Below are positions 1 through 6,470 of a DNA stretch of 9,223 bases, piece after piece. The notes under the pieces were generated by a model. The model was not told the origin of the DNA. It saw only the letters and a program-made list of their open reading frames with translations, and made no database searches. The position numbers and the translations under genes are program-made. The stretch comes from a bacterium (lineage in GTDB: Bacteria > Muiribacteriota > Ozemobacteria > Ozemobacterales > Ozemobacteraceae), in the NCBI GenBank assembly GCA_016192885.1, contig JACPTH010000139.1, positions 1 through 9,223 on the forward strand, written 5' to 3'. Each line of letters starts with the position of its first letter. Within the stretch, counting starts at the first letter, position 1.

Positions 1-194
1 CTGTAAAAAAGCGGGTAAAATTTTCTAAAAGAGGCGTTATTACTAGATTCTTAATTGTGGATAATTCTAAAATCTACCTACTCGTCCGAAACTCAAGTAG
101 GAGAGACAGCTTTAAGAGGAGAAGCTAGCTTTTATGCATACTATTGTAAATTTTTGCTGAATGCTGACCGCTGATAGCTGAATGCTTGGGGCGT
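1..194. other. Left-edge region without a firm gene
   Basis: I see no convincing gene here. One plus-strand frame is open from the window edge (base 3) to a TAG at 127-129, about 41 codons. It could be the 3' end of a gene entering from the left and converging on the phosphatase that ends at 195. Its translation is Lys/Arg-rich with many AGA/AGG codons and I do not recognise it. A perfect palindrome AAGCTAGCTT lies at 122-131, and a weak 5-bp stem (AGCTT 108-112 with AAGCT 122-126) precedes four T at 130-133. That could be a poor plus-strand terminator. A single 9-bp match to the DnaA box sits at 56-64. Confidence 0.3.
155..186. repeat. Degenerate tandem heptamer, consensus NGCTGAN
   Basis: Four consecutive 7-bp units share the core GCTGA: 155-161, 162-168, 169-175 and 176-182, followed by a partial unit ending at 186. 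Only the bases on either side of GCTGA vary. The array starts 9 bases beyond the stop of the minus-strand phosphatase gene (195-197). All units point the same way, so the array does not form a hairpin and is not an intrinsic terminator. Short intergenic arrays like this are often dispersed in a genome, but no second copy lies in this window. Confidence 0.6.
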
Positions 195-2156
195 TTATTC
201 TCGTTTCAGAATCAGAAGGGTAAAATCGTCCTCGAACGAATCGGATCCGGAATATTCCTTGGCAAACCGGAACAAATCGTCCTTGATTTCTTCCGGATTG
301 CGTGTTCGTCGCTCGCGGACGAATTCGATTAGGTTCTTCGGACCCCACGGAATTCCTTTTCTATCGCAGATTTCCATCATAATATCCGTGAAAAATAACA
401 CAAGAGTACCAGGTGCGACACTTACCGTAGCCTCCTGAAAACGATCATCCCTTTGGGAAAATCCAAGAGGAGGGTGAGAAAGTTTAAGTCGGCTGACGTT
501 TCCGTCTTTATCAACCATTATTGGGAATGGATGACCTGCATTTGAAAATCGCAAAGTTCCGCTAAAAAGGTCGAGTACTGCCGCGAAAAATGTCATATTG
601 ACTTTTCTCTGAAAGTAAGTAAAGAAAAGAAGATTGAGGCGTTTCAAAAGGTCGGTGAGAGAATTTTCCCTCAAAATGAAATCCAATACGCCCGCCTTCG
701 CCATGGTCATTACCAGCGCGGAACTTACGCCATGTCCTGTGGCGTCGCCGATTGTAAGAAAAATTCGGTCATTGCTCAAGCTTTGAACATCGCAATAGTC
801 CCCGCCAAGATCGCGGGCGGGATGGCTCATCAGGGCGATTCGGTATCCCGGCATCTTTGGAAGAGATTTGGGGATAAGCTGTTCCTGCACTTCATGGGCA
901 AGCAACATCTCTTTTAATCCATCAAGGGTTTGATTGAAGGTGAATGCAAGCGCCCCAAGCTCATCGTTGCTTGGGATGTTCACTCGCTTGGAAACATCGC
1001 GTTCACGAAGGGCATGAACTCCGGCGGAAAGCTCTTGAATTGGGCGCAAGAAAAAATCGCTGAGCATTAGCCCTAACAGCATCGCCAGGAAACAGGCTCC
1101 TAATGTTCCAAGAAAAAATAAAATCGAAAAATTCCGAAGATCTAAATCGATTTTGGAAACAGGGTATAAAGCAACAAGAGAATGTCCCTTTAAATGCCTC
1201 CCCGGGAATCCCGACGCCAAAAAACCGGACACTCCCATCTGAATCTCTTCAAAAAGAGGCACTTCACTGCTTCGCAACCGATCAAGGAATTTTTTGAAAT
1301 CCGCTTCAAAGACCTGTACTCGTGGAACCAATTCCCTTGTTTGCTCGTTCCACGCAAAAAAGGCGTAATCCTCCTTCCGAGCGTCTTTGCTTTCCTCAAT
1401 GCGCCCGCGCAAATACTTTGTTTTTAAAACTGAAACATTCTGCTGAATCTGAACAAAGGCCGCCTGATTAAGTGAAGATGGGAGAATGGCCCAGTAAAGC
1501 AAGATCTCCCGTCCCGCGAATTTTAGAGTATGAAGCTCATCAGGGCGCTCCAAAATCTTAGGCCATCCAACCATGGGGCTGAGAAAAAAACTTTGAGTGA
1601 AGGTTTCCCCCAAAGTCAAATCGAGCGCGCCCTTTTCCGCCGGAGGATTCGGATGAAAGCGTTTTAGGCAAATCTTAGAAATGGTGTTCATCACAATACT
1701 AAGCCGAACTTTTTCATCCGCATTCCATGTTGTCTGAAGAAGGCGTCCGTATTTATCACGAATCTCTACGAAGCCAGCTTCCTTCTTTTGTTGCATCGTT
1801 TTGGTGAGACTTGAAATTGTCGACAAATCAGCGGTTCGCATAATCTCCCGGCCAAAGTTCTTGAACAAGCTCAGTTCTCGACTCTTCACATGTATGAAAT
1901 CAGAATCCAAATCGGAAAGTTCGGCCAACGCCTTTTGATGAACCTCTGAAACCATCGTATCCCGCCGATCGCGGAGAGTCTGATGCCCCAAAAGGGCCGC
2001 TCCCGCTACGGGAATTACGATCGAATAGGCGAATAAAATTGGAATCTTCCAACCGATCGAAACGAACCTTTTCGAAATTTGCGAAGAAATAAAACGGAAG
2101 AACACGCTTACCGTCAAACCAAGAGCCAACCAAATTGCGCCGAAAAGGTATTTCAC
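195..2156 (-). CDS. Membrane sensor, HAMP and SpoIIE/PP2C serine/threonine phosphatase
   Basis: Membrane protein of 653 aa predicted to dephosphorylate Ser/Thr on a cytoplasmic partner, in this family typically a STAS-domain anti-anti-sigma factor. Membrane segments lie near residues 3-22, 38-58 and 343-368. An extracytoplasmic sensor spans about 59-342, HAMP about 368-422, and the PP2C-like domain about 430-651. Visible catalytic motifs are GGDYCD (451-456), IGDATGHG (469-476), TD at 590-591 and DD at 643-644, so the expected metal-binding aspartates are present. The usual TDG is TDI here, an oddity next to D591. It starts at GTG 2156, in a 4-base GTGA overlap with the upstream gene and with no Shine-Dalgarno visible, so translation is probably coupled. 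Its first membrane segment aligns with the second one of the 955-aa paralogue. Phosphatase activity is inferred from motifs. Confidence 0.93.
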   Translation of the reverse strand: MKYLFGAIWLALGLTVSVFFRFISSQISKRFVSIGWKIPILFAYSIVIPVAGAALLGHQTLRDRRDTMVSEVHQKALAELSDLDSDFIHVKSRELSLFKNFGREIMRTADLSTISSLTKTMQQKKEAGFVEIRDKYGRLLQTTWNADEKVRLSIVMNTISKICLKRFHPNPPAEKGALDLTLGETFTQSFFLSPMVGWPKILERPDELHTLKFAGREILLYWAILPSSLNQAAFVQIQQNVSVLKTKYLRGRIEESKDARKEDYAFFAWNEQTRELVPRVQVFEADFKKFLDRLRSSEVPLFEEIQMGVSGFLASGFPGRHLKGHSLVALYPVSKIDLDLRNFSILFFLGTLGACFLAMLLGLMLSDFFLRPIQELSAGVHALRERDVSKRVNIPSNDELGALAFTFNQTLDGLKEMLLAHEVQEQLIPKSLPKMPGYRIALMSHPARDLGGDYCDVQSLSNDRIFLTIGDATGHGVSSALVMTMAKAGVLDFILRENSLTDLLKRLNLLFFTYFQRKVNMTFFAAVLDLFSGTLRFSNAGHPFPIMVDKDGNVSRLKLSHPPLGFSQRDDRFQEATVSVAPGTLVLFFTDIMMEICDRKGIPWGPKNLIEFVRERRTRNPEEIKDDLFRFAKEYSGSDSFEDDFTLLILKRE

Positions 2157-2929
2157 CGCGGAAAGATCAGATTCAGGAACCTCCCCGAATTCGTCGAAGG
2201 AATTCCTGAATCTTCCTCCGCTTCCAATTCCTTGATACTGTGTTCGTTTCCGTGCGAATCTTTCACCATGAGTAAGGTTGGTCGACTGAATTTTGAAATC
2301 AGGTCTTTAAACATCCCCGAGGAGATAATCTCATGTTTCGAGGGTTCCTTGTCGATTAGAAACATAGTTCCGGACTTATCGGTAGGCGGTTCCTCTCGAA
2401 AAATGCAGATTAGTCCTCGCCCATTCGAAGTCGCTCTGTAAAAAGCCTCCTCCGGATGGCGGATAATTTGAGAAAGCGGAAAACCGGACCCAAGCCAGCG
2501 GTCAGAAATCAAAGTCATTCGGCGCCTTTCGAACCTGGTTCCCATCAGAATCCGCCAGAGAATAGAAAGTTCATCGAATTGGGTTGTCGATAAATTTTGG
2601 GGAATGATCGGTCGTCCTAAAGAGTCAAACCGATAGTATTCGAAAAAAAATGGACCGGTTGGAACCGTTTTGGGGAACCATTCCGAATTGAGTCGCTTAA
2701 ACCATTTTGGGAAAATCGTTAGAGAATCCGTTTCGTGCAAAATGGTCTCCAACTCCTTTTCCAAAGCCATAACCGCGCGCGAATTGCGGAAACCCTCTTC
2801 CAAGTGAATTGCGTACAAAGAAAAAATTCCGAGCAAAGCAATGGGTACAAGAAAGAAAATGAGGTAGGAAAGAAATGGCATGCTTGGAAGAAGTTTGCCG
2901 GACAACTGCTTAAAATCTGAATTTTCCAT
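2153..2929 (-). CDS. Membrane-anchored extracytoplasmic sensor protein, N-terminal half of a split sensor phosphatase
   Basis: A 258-aa protein with a short charged N-terminus, one membrane segment at about 19-40 and an extracytoplasmic region to the end. It has no catalytic domain. It resembles residues 1-290 of the 955-aa paralogue in order and character. Both have an N-terminal membrane helix, a Lys-Trp-Phe patch (75-77 here, 71-73 there), an aromatic-FDS-x-G strand (about 99-105 versus 101-107), and a final hydrophobic strand just before a membrane helix in the paralogue. Here the ORF ends at FPR and a TGA overlapping the GTG of the next gene, whose N-terminus supplies the missing helix. 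It starts at ATG 2929, 8 bases after the upstream stop, without a clear Shine-Dalgarno. It probably pairs in the membrane with the downstream phosphatase. Ligand unknown. I do not recognise a named family beyond a Cache-like look. Confidence 0.85.
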   Translation of the reverse strand: MENSDFKQLSGKLLPSMPFLSYLIFFLVPIALLGIFSLYAIHLEEGFRNSRAVMALEKELETILHETDSLTIFPKWFKRLNSEWFPKTVPTGPFFFEYYRFDSLGRPIIPQNLSTTQFDELSILWRILMGTRFERRRMTLISDRWLGSGFPLSQIIRHPEEAFYRATSNGRGLICIFREEPPTDKSGTMFLIDKEPSKHEIISSGMFKDLISKFSRPTLLMVKDSHGNEHSIKELEAEEDSGIPSTNSGRFLNLIFPR

Positions 2930-2937
2930 CTAAATTG

Positions 2938-5805
2938 TCAACCGTTAAGGGATTTTCTTCGAAGGATCAAAACGGTTAGGTCATCTTCTAGCTCGCGGTT
3001 TCCCTTGAAAGCCCAAAAAGATTCGAATAGGTTGTACAACAGGTTTTCAGGATTTTCGGAAGATTCAACGCCAAGCGTTCGCCGAATTGTTTCGAAGCCG
3101 AATTGATCGTTAGATTTGTTAGTTCCTTCCGCTAAGCCGTCGGTAATAAAAAGAAGGGTTTCTCCCCGGTTCATTTCAAATTCCGCTGACTTGTAAGAAC
3201 TTTTACCAAACCCTGTTCCAAGCGGCAAACTCGGTTGACTGATTTCCTCAACCCGCCCATCCGAAAGTTTTCGGTATGGGAAAGGGTGCCCGGCGCTAGA
3301 ATATCGAACAATGCCCGTTTCCGGCGACAAAACAGCGGCAAAAAAAGTCATCATTTTTTTTCGATGAAATGCTTCAAATAAAATACGGTTGAGCCTATTA
3401 AGCAAAACATCCGGGTCATCCCCTTCTCGTGCGAATCGGAATGTCACTGCCTTGGCGAGCGCCATTCCTAGCGCAGCCCCGACCCCATGGCCCGTTACAT
3501 CCCCGATTACAAAGAGAAAACGCCCATTAGGCATCGGGAGAATGTCGCAGTAATCCCCCCCAAGATCGTTTGCCACCATATTCTTCAGAATTACCTGGTA
3601 CCCGGGAATTTCGGGAAGATTTGAGGGAACAAGGGATTTCTGAACTATCTTTGCCAGTTCCATTTCTTTCAAGTCTTCAATCATCAAATTAAAGGCCTGT
3701 GCAAGCTCCCCAAACTCGTCGGGCGAAGAAACCAAAACTCGGTAGTCAACTTCCCGGCGCTGAAGTGCCACCATTCCCCGTTTCAGTTGGCCAATGGGAA
3801 CAAGAAAATGGTCTGAAAGAATAGAACCGATGAACAAAGCGACCAATATCCCTGACCCGACGCAAAGGAAAACGCCATATTTTAGGAATTTTACCGCCTC
3901 AGCGATCTCGGTCACCGGAATCAAGGCAAACAGGAAAAAATCACGCAGATTTTCTCCCGGCTGCCCGATGATTAAAAAATCCTTGCCTTTCATCATAACG
4001 GTGCTCTGGATCTGCCTTCCAGAAATAGAAATCTTTTCAAGAAGAGAAATGATCGTTTTTCCCATTTTCAAATCGGGCGGAAACCGTATACTGGCATTTT
4101 GGGAAAGGGCGAATTTAAAAATCCCGTTCTTCCCAGGAACCAGCCCCGCCGGAAGTTGGCGTTCCAGGAAGGATTTTTGCATACTGGAAGCGGATTGAAT
4201 TAAGGTGATGAAGGCAACCTGGCTCCGGATTTTCGCATTCGTGTCCCAGTACCAGAGCAACTGGGATTCGCTCACGTTTACCGGATGCGGGGTGTTTCGG
4301 GCGGACAAAATGGCCGCGAAACCCAGCTCAGAACCTTCAATAATCTCGCGGGTTTTTGAATCAGGCATTTTAAAATCAACCCCTTCACTGCTTGCCAAAC
4401 GATCCGTGAGGGTTTGAAAAATAGCGATTTTGGCGAAAGCATCAAAAAAATGGCCCAAACTTTCCAAGGTAGCAGTTCTCTCCTTTGGAAGAATCAGATT
4501 TCCCAAAAGATCGCGAATCTCGAAATGCATTAGTTGCTTTTCCCGCAGGAGACCATTTAGATACAATTCCAATGAACCCGGGTTGTTCTTTCCGGAGAAA
4601 ACGCGCATACGGATTTTCCCGCATAACTCCGTGAACCTTCTTCGTTCGACTATGAAACTTGAATCGAGGGCGGTGAGCTCCTCTTTCGCCATTCGTAAAA
4701 CGTTTTCCCCCAAGACTTTCCTACGATCGTCAAGTAGGTTAAATCCAAGAAAAAATGTTCCCGCTGATGAAACTGCAAGTGAATAAATGAACAAGAAAAT
4801 GAGCTTAAATTTAATTGACAGGGCAACATTTTGACCTGGTTGACCGAGCTTACGAAAAGCTACTGTCGAAAGAAAGAGCAAAAGGAGGGTAATCGCAAAC
4901 AGGAGCTTCCGGCTCAAAATAATAGACGCAGGCGGGATAATCCGCCCAAAATAAATTGCTGTTTCTCCAAGCTGATTGGTCGGACCGTTCCCTCGAATTA
5001 GAATTTCTTCCTTTCGAACAAGGAGGTTTTCAAAAAATTTCTCCTTTGCGTTTTCTTTATCCATAATTTGCGCAATCTCTTGCATGCCATTTGGAACAGG
5101 TGCCCCGAAGCATCTAAAACGGTTTCGACCGGCGGATAAAAAAAGAACAAGATTTTCTTTCGTCATCGAAAAAGCCAAAGATGAAAGGATCGAAAAAAAG
5201 TCAGGAATTTTTCGGACTACCAATATTATCCCACCGCCTCTACGACCTCTAAAGCCTGACCAGATGAGAAATCCATCCGTCCCCGCGAAACGAACTTCCA
5301 AAATAGAGTTTTCCGAGCCGCGCCAATCGGAAATCGAAAAGGAAGAACCGAAGAGAACCTCAAAAATCTTCCGATCTTCTTTCGGAAGTGGAGCATCATG
5401 AGAGGGCTTTTCTGAAAGATGTTTCCAGAGATTCTGGAAAGCGAATCTATACGGCAAAGGTATGGATAATGGGGTCGCAAGCTTTCCTGAGGAATCAAAA
5501 ACGTAAGGATCAGGTCTGAAGTTCCATTTTTGCTGAATTTTCGATTGGAGGTTCGGAAGTTTAGAAATAGGATCTGAAGAATTTTGAAACCATTTAATGA
5601 AACTTTTCAGTCGGCTTCCACAAAATACGGAAGGTTTAGTCTTGTACTGATGCGCGAAAAAGGATTGCTCTATCTCAAGACTTAATCTGCTTCGCTCATG
5701 ACTTTCCAGTACGGAAACAACATGGAGAGAAAGGGTTGCAAAGATAAGCAAGGGAACAGGAACCAAAAGAGCGAAAAGAATGGGTATTTTCCATCGCGGT
5801 TTCAC
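2938..5805 (-). CDS. Dual-sensor membrane protein with HAMP and SpoIIE/PP2C phosphatase domain
   Basis: A 955-aa integral membrane phosphatase, long for the family because it carries two extracytoplasmic regions. Membrane segments lie near residues 8-30, 299-316, 333-354 and 641-663. The two sensor regions are about 31-298 and 355-640. HAMP covers about 664-715, followed by a short coiled linker and the PP2C-like domain at about 725-950. Catalytic motifs are complete: GGDYCD (749-754), IGDVTGHG (767-774), TDGLAE (888-893) and EDDLT (940-944). From the HAMP to the GHG motif, about half the positions match the 653-aa phosphatase by eye, so the two are paralogues. It starts at GTG 5805, preceded by GGGAG at 8 bases, and is the first gene of the minus-strand cluster. 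The likely target is a phosphorylated STAS protein, by family analogy only. A run of eight A and one of seven T fall in its catalytic domain. Confidence 0.95.
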   Translation of the reverse strand: MKPRWKIPILFALLVPVPLLIFATLSLHVVSVLESHERSRLSLEIEQSFFAHQYKTKPSVFCGSRLKSFIKWFQNSSDPISKLPNLQSKIQQKWNFRPDPYVFDSSGKLATPLSIPLPYRFAFQNLWKHLSEKPSHDAPLPKEDRKIFEVLFGSSFSISDWRGSENSILEVRFAGTDGFLIWSGFRGRRGGGIILVVRKIPDFFSILSSLAFSMTKENLVLFLSAGRNRFRCFGAPVPNGMQEIAQIMDKENAKEKFFENLLVRKEEILIRGNGPTNQLGETAIYFGRIIPPASIILSRKLLFAITLLLLFLSTVAFRKLGQPGQNVALSIKFKLIFLFIYSLAVSSAGTFFLGFNLLDDRRKVLGENVLRMAKEELTALDSSFIVERRRFTELCGKIRMRVFSGKNNPGSLELYLNGLLREKQLMHFEIRDLLGNLILPKERTATLESLGHFFDAFAKIAIFQTLTDRLASSEGVDFKMPDSKTREIIEGSELGFAAILSARNTPHPVNVSESQLLWYWDTNAKIRSQVAFITLIQSASSMQKSFLERQLPAGLVPGKNGIFKFALSQNASIRFPPDLKMGKTIISLLEKISISGRQIQSTVMMKGKDFLIIGQPGENLRDFFLFALIPVTEIAEAVKFLKYGVFLCVGSGILVALFIGSILSDHFLVPIGQLKRGMVALQRREVDYRVLVSSPDEFGELAQAFNLMIEDLKEMELAKIVQKSLVPSNLPEIPGYQVILKNMVANDLGGDYCDILPMPNGRFLFVIGDVTGHGVGAALGMALAKAVTFRFAREGDDPDVLLNRLNRILFEAFHRKKMMTFFAAVLSPETGIVRYSSAGHPFPYRKLSDGRVEEISQPSLPLGTGFGKSSYKSAEFEMNRGETLLFITDGLAEGTNKSNDQFGFETIRRTLGVESSENPENLLYNLFESFWAFKGNRELEDDLTVLILRRKSLNG

Positions 5806-5813
5806 TAATCATT

Positions 5814-5818
5814 CTCCC
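5814..5818 (-). promoter_or_regulatory. Ribosome binding site of the 955-aa phosphatase
   Basis: Read on the minus strand this is GGGAG, 8 bases before the GTG at 5805-5803. It supports the GTG start, and no other good start is seen close by. It is the only well-spaced Shine-Dalgarno in the three-gene cluster, since the two downstream genes lack one. Confidence 0.55.
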
Positions 5819-5836
5819 ATCTCAAGCTATCATAAA

Positions 5837-5889
5837 AGAGAATTTCATAGCGATTTTTGGGCTCATTAAATTGCGTTGACAGAGAATTT
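5837..5889. repeat. Direct repeat AGAGAATTT, two copies in the divergent control region
   Basis: AGAGAATTT occurs at 5837-5845 and again at 5881-5889, offset by 44 bp (about four helical turns). The second copy fills part of the spacer between the -35 and -10 of the plus-strand promoter, and the first lies in the upstream region of the minus-strand phosphatase gene. This arrangement would suit a regulator acting on both divergent units, but a chance 9-bp match is possible. Confidence 0.3.
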
Positions 5890-5904
5890 TTACGAAAGTA
5901 TACT
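5876..5904 (+). promoter_or_regulatory. Sigma-70 type promoter for the pseudopilin operon
   Basis: TTGACA at 5876-5881 (perfect -35), a 17-base spacer, then TATACT at 5899-5904 (five of six -10 consensus positions). Transcription should start about 5911-5912, which is 67 bases before the chosen start of the first pseudopilin and practically at the A of an ATG (5912). A possible leader hairpin with a CGAA loop lies at 5931-5952: AAAC/GTTT and TGCT/AGCG with a two-base bulge. I see no equally good promoter for the opposite strand in this gap. Confidence 0.72.
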
Positions 5905-5911
5905 GAAGGCC

Positions 5912-6010
5912 ATGAAACAATCGTCAATTGAAACGGTGCTCGAAAGCGGTTTCCCGGTTAGTAGCTTAAAGGACAACTTTGTTACGTCGGCGGTACCTAC
6001 TTTATCCTAA
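5912..6010 (+). CDS. Possible leaderless 32-aa ORF ahead of the pseudopilins
   Basis: A 32-codon ORF runs from ATG 5912 to TAA 6008-6010. Its first base falls at the predicted transcription start of the strong promoter, so it would be translated from a leaderless or nearly leaderless mRNA. The product begins MKQSSIETVLESGF, is polar, and has no membrane segment or signal peptide. I do not recognise it. Its last 32 bases overlap, in another frame, the start of the first pseudopilin ORF (TTG 5979), so it could couple or tune translation of that gene. It may equally be untranslated leader sequence. The placement relative to the promoter is the only support. Confidence 0.3.
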   Translation: MKQSSIETVLESGFPVSSLKDNFVTSAVPTLS

Positions 6011-6470
6011 CGTGCAAACGCAGAAAGCTTGGCCCCTACACCTAGCAAAAATTCGATTGTTGCTGAAAAACAAAATCAGATGGCAGGGTTTTTCCTTTAA
6101 CGAAGTTGTAATCACGATTTTGTTGATAGGGGCAGCGATTGTCCCGGTTTTCCACATTTTTTCCCGAAGCGCGGAGGGGACCATTCAAACCCAAGATGAG
6201 GTGTTGGCCCAAAATTACGCCGAGGAGTTACTGGATTTCGCCTTAACGCTGCCAAATAATTCTCCTTTGCTGATTCCAACCCAGGGTCTTGTTCCAGTCG
6301 ATCCATCCAAGTTGCTTCTCAAAACCACCGGCGGAGATTTATCCCTGGTTACAAACCCAAAGTTCGTGCGGTTGTTAAGCGTTCGGGAACCGGATAACCT
6401 GATGAAATGGCCTTACAAATACAAACTTTTGGCGGCGGAAATTCAATGGAATTTTATGTTTAAACAATGA
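5979..6470 (+). CDS. Prepilin-like minor pseudopilin, GspI-like
   Basis: Small membrane-anchored protein with a class III (prepilin) signal. At residues 36-42 it reads QGFSFNE, so prepilin peptidase would cut after G37, leaving F as residue 1 and Glu as residue 5 of the mature protein. A hydrophobic helix runs to about residue 60. The C-terminal part ends in a strand containing Gln-Trp, like GspI-type minor pseudopilins of type II secretion. The mature chain is about 126 aa. The start is uncertain. TTG 5979 has AAAGGA at 5 bases and gives a 37-residue leader, long for this class. In-frame GTG 6012 or TTG 6057 would give leaders of 26 or 11 residues but lack a Shine-Dalgarno. It overlaps the next gene by 4 bases (ATGA). 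The GspI assignment is inferred from position and shape. Confidence 0.8.
   Translation: MLRRRYLLYPNVQTQKAWPLHLAKIRLLLKNKIRWQGFSFNEVVITILLIGAAIVPVFHIFSRSAEGTIQTQDEVLAQNYAEELLDFALTLPNNSPLLIPTQGLVPVDPSKLLLKTTGGDLSLVTNPKFVRLLSVREPDNLMKWPYKYKLLAAEIQWNFMFKQ

Noticed and set aside
56..64. Perfect single DnaA box (TGTGGATAA)
   Set aside because: One isolated 9-bp match is expected by chance in several per cent of windows of this size. There is no cluster and no dnaA or dnaN gene in the window, so no origin is called.
3..129. Open plus-strand frame entering from the left edge
   Set aside because: It is about 41 codons with unfamiliar, Arg-rich sequence and no supporting motif. It is mentioned in the region note but not called as a gene.
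2150..2165. Programmed frameshift joining the split phosphatase halves
   Set aside because: There is no heptameric slippery sequence before the TGA and no obvious downstream structure. Stop-start coupling or a simple indel explains the overlap better.
3794..4786. Plus-strand ORFs of 70-134 codons opposite the 955-aa phosphatase
   Set aside because: They lie antisense to a well-supported coding region, lack ribosome sites and show no recognisable domain, so they are treated as shadows.
5912..5978. Riboswitch upstream of the pseudopilins (cyclic-di-GMP type considered)
   Set aside because: The leader has a CGAA-loop hairpin, but the conserved core bases of the GEMM riboswitch are absent and the leader is too short.
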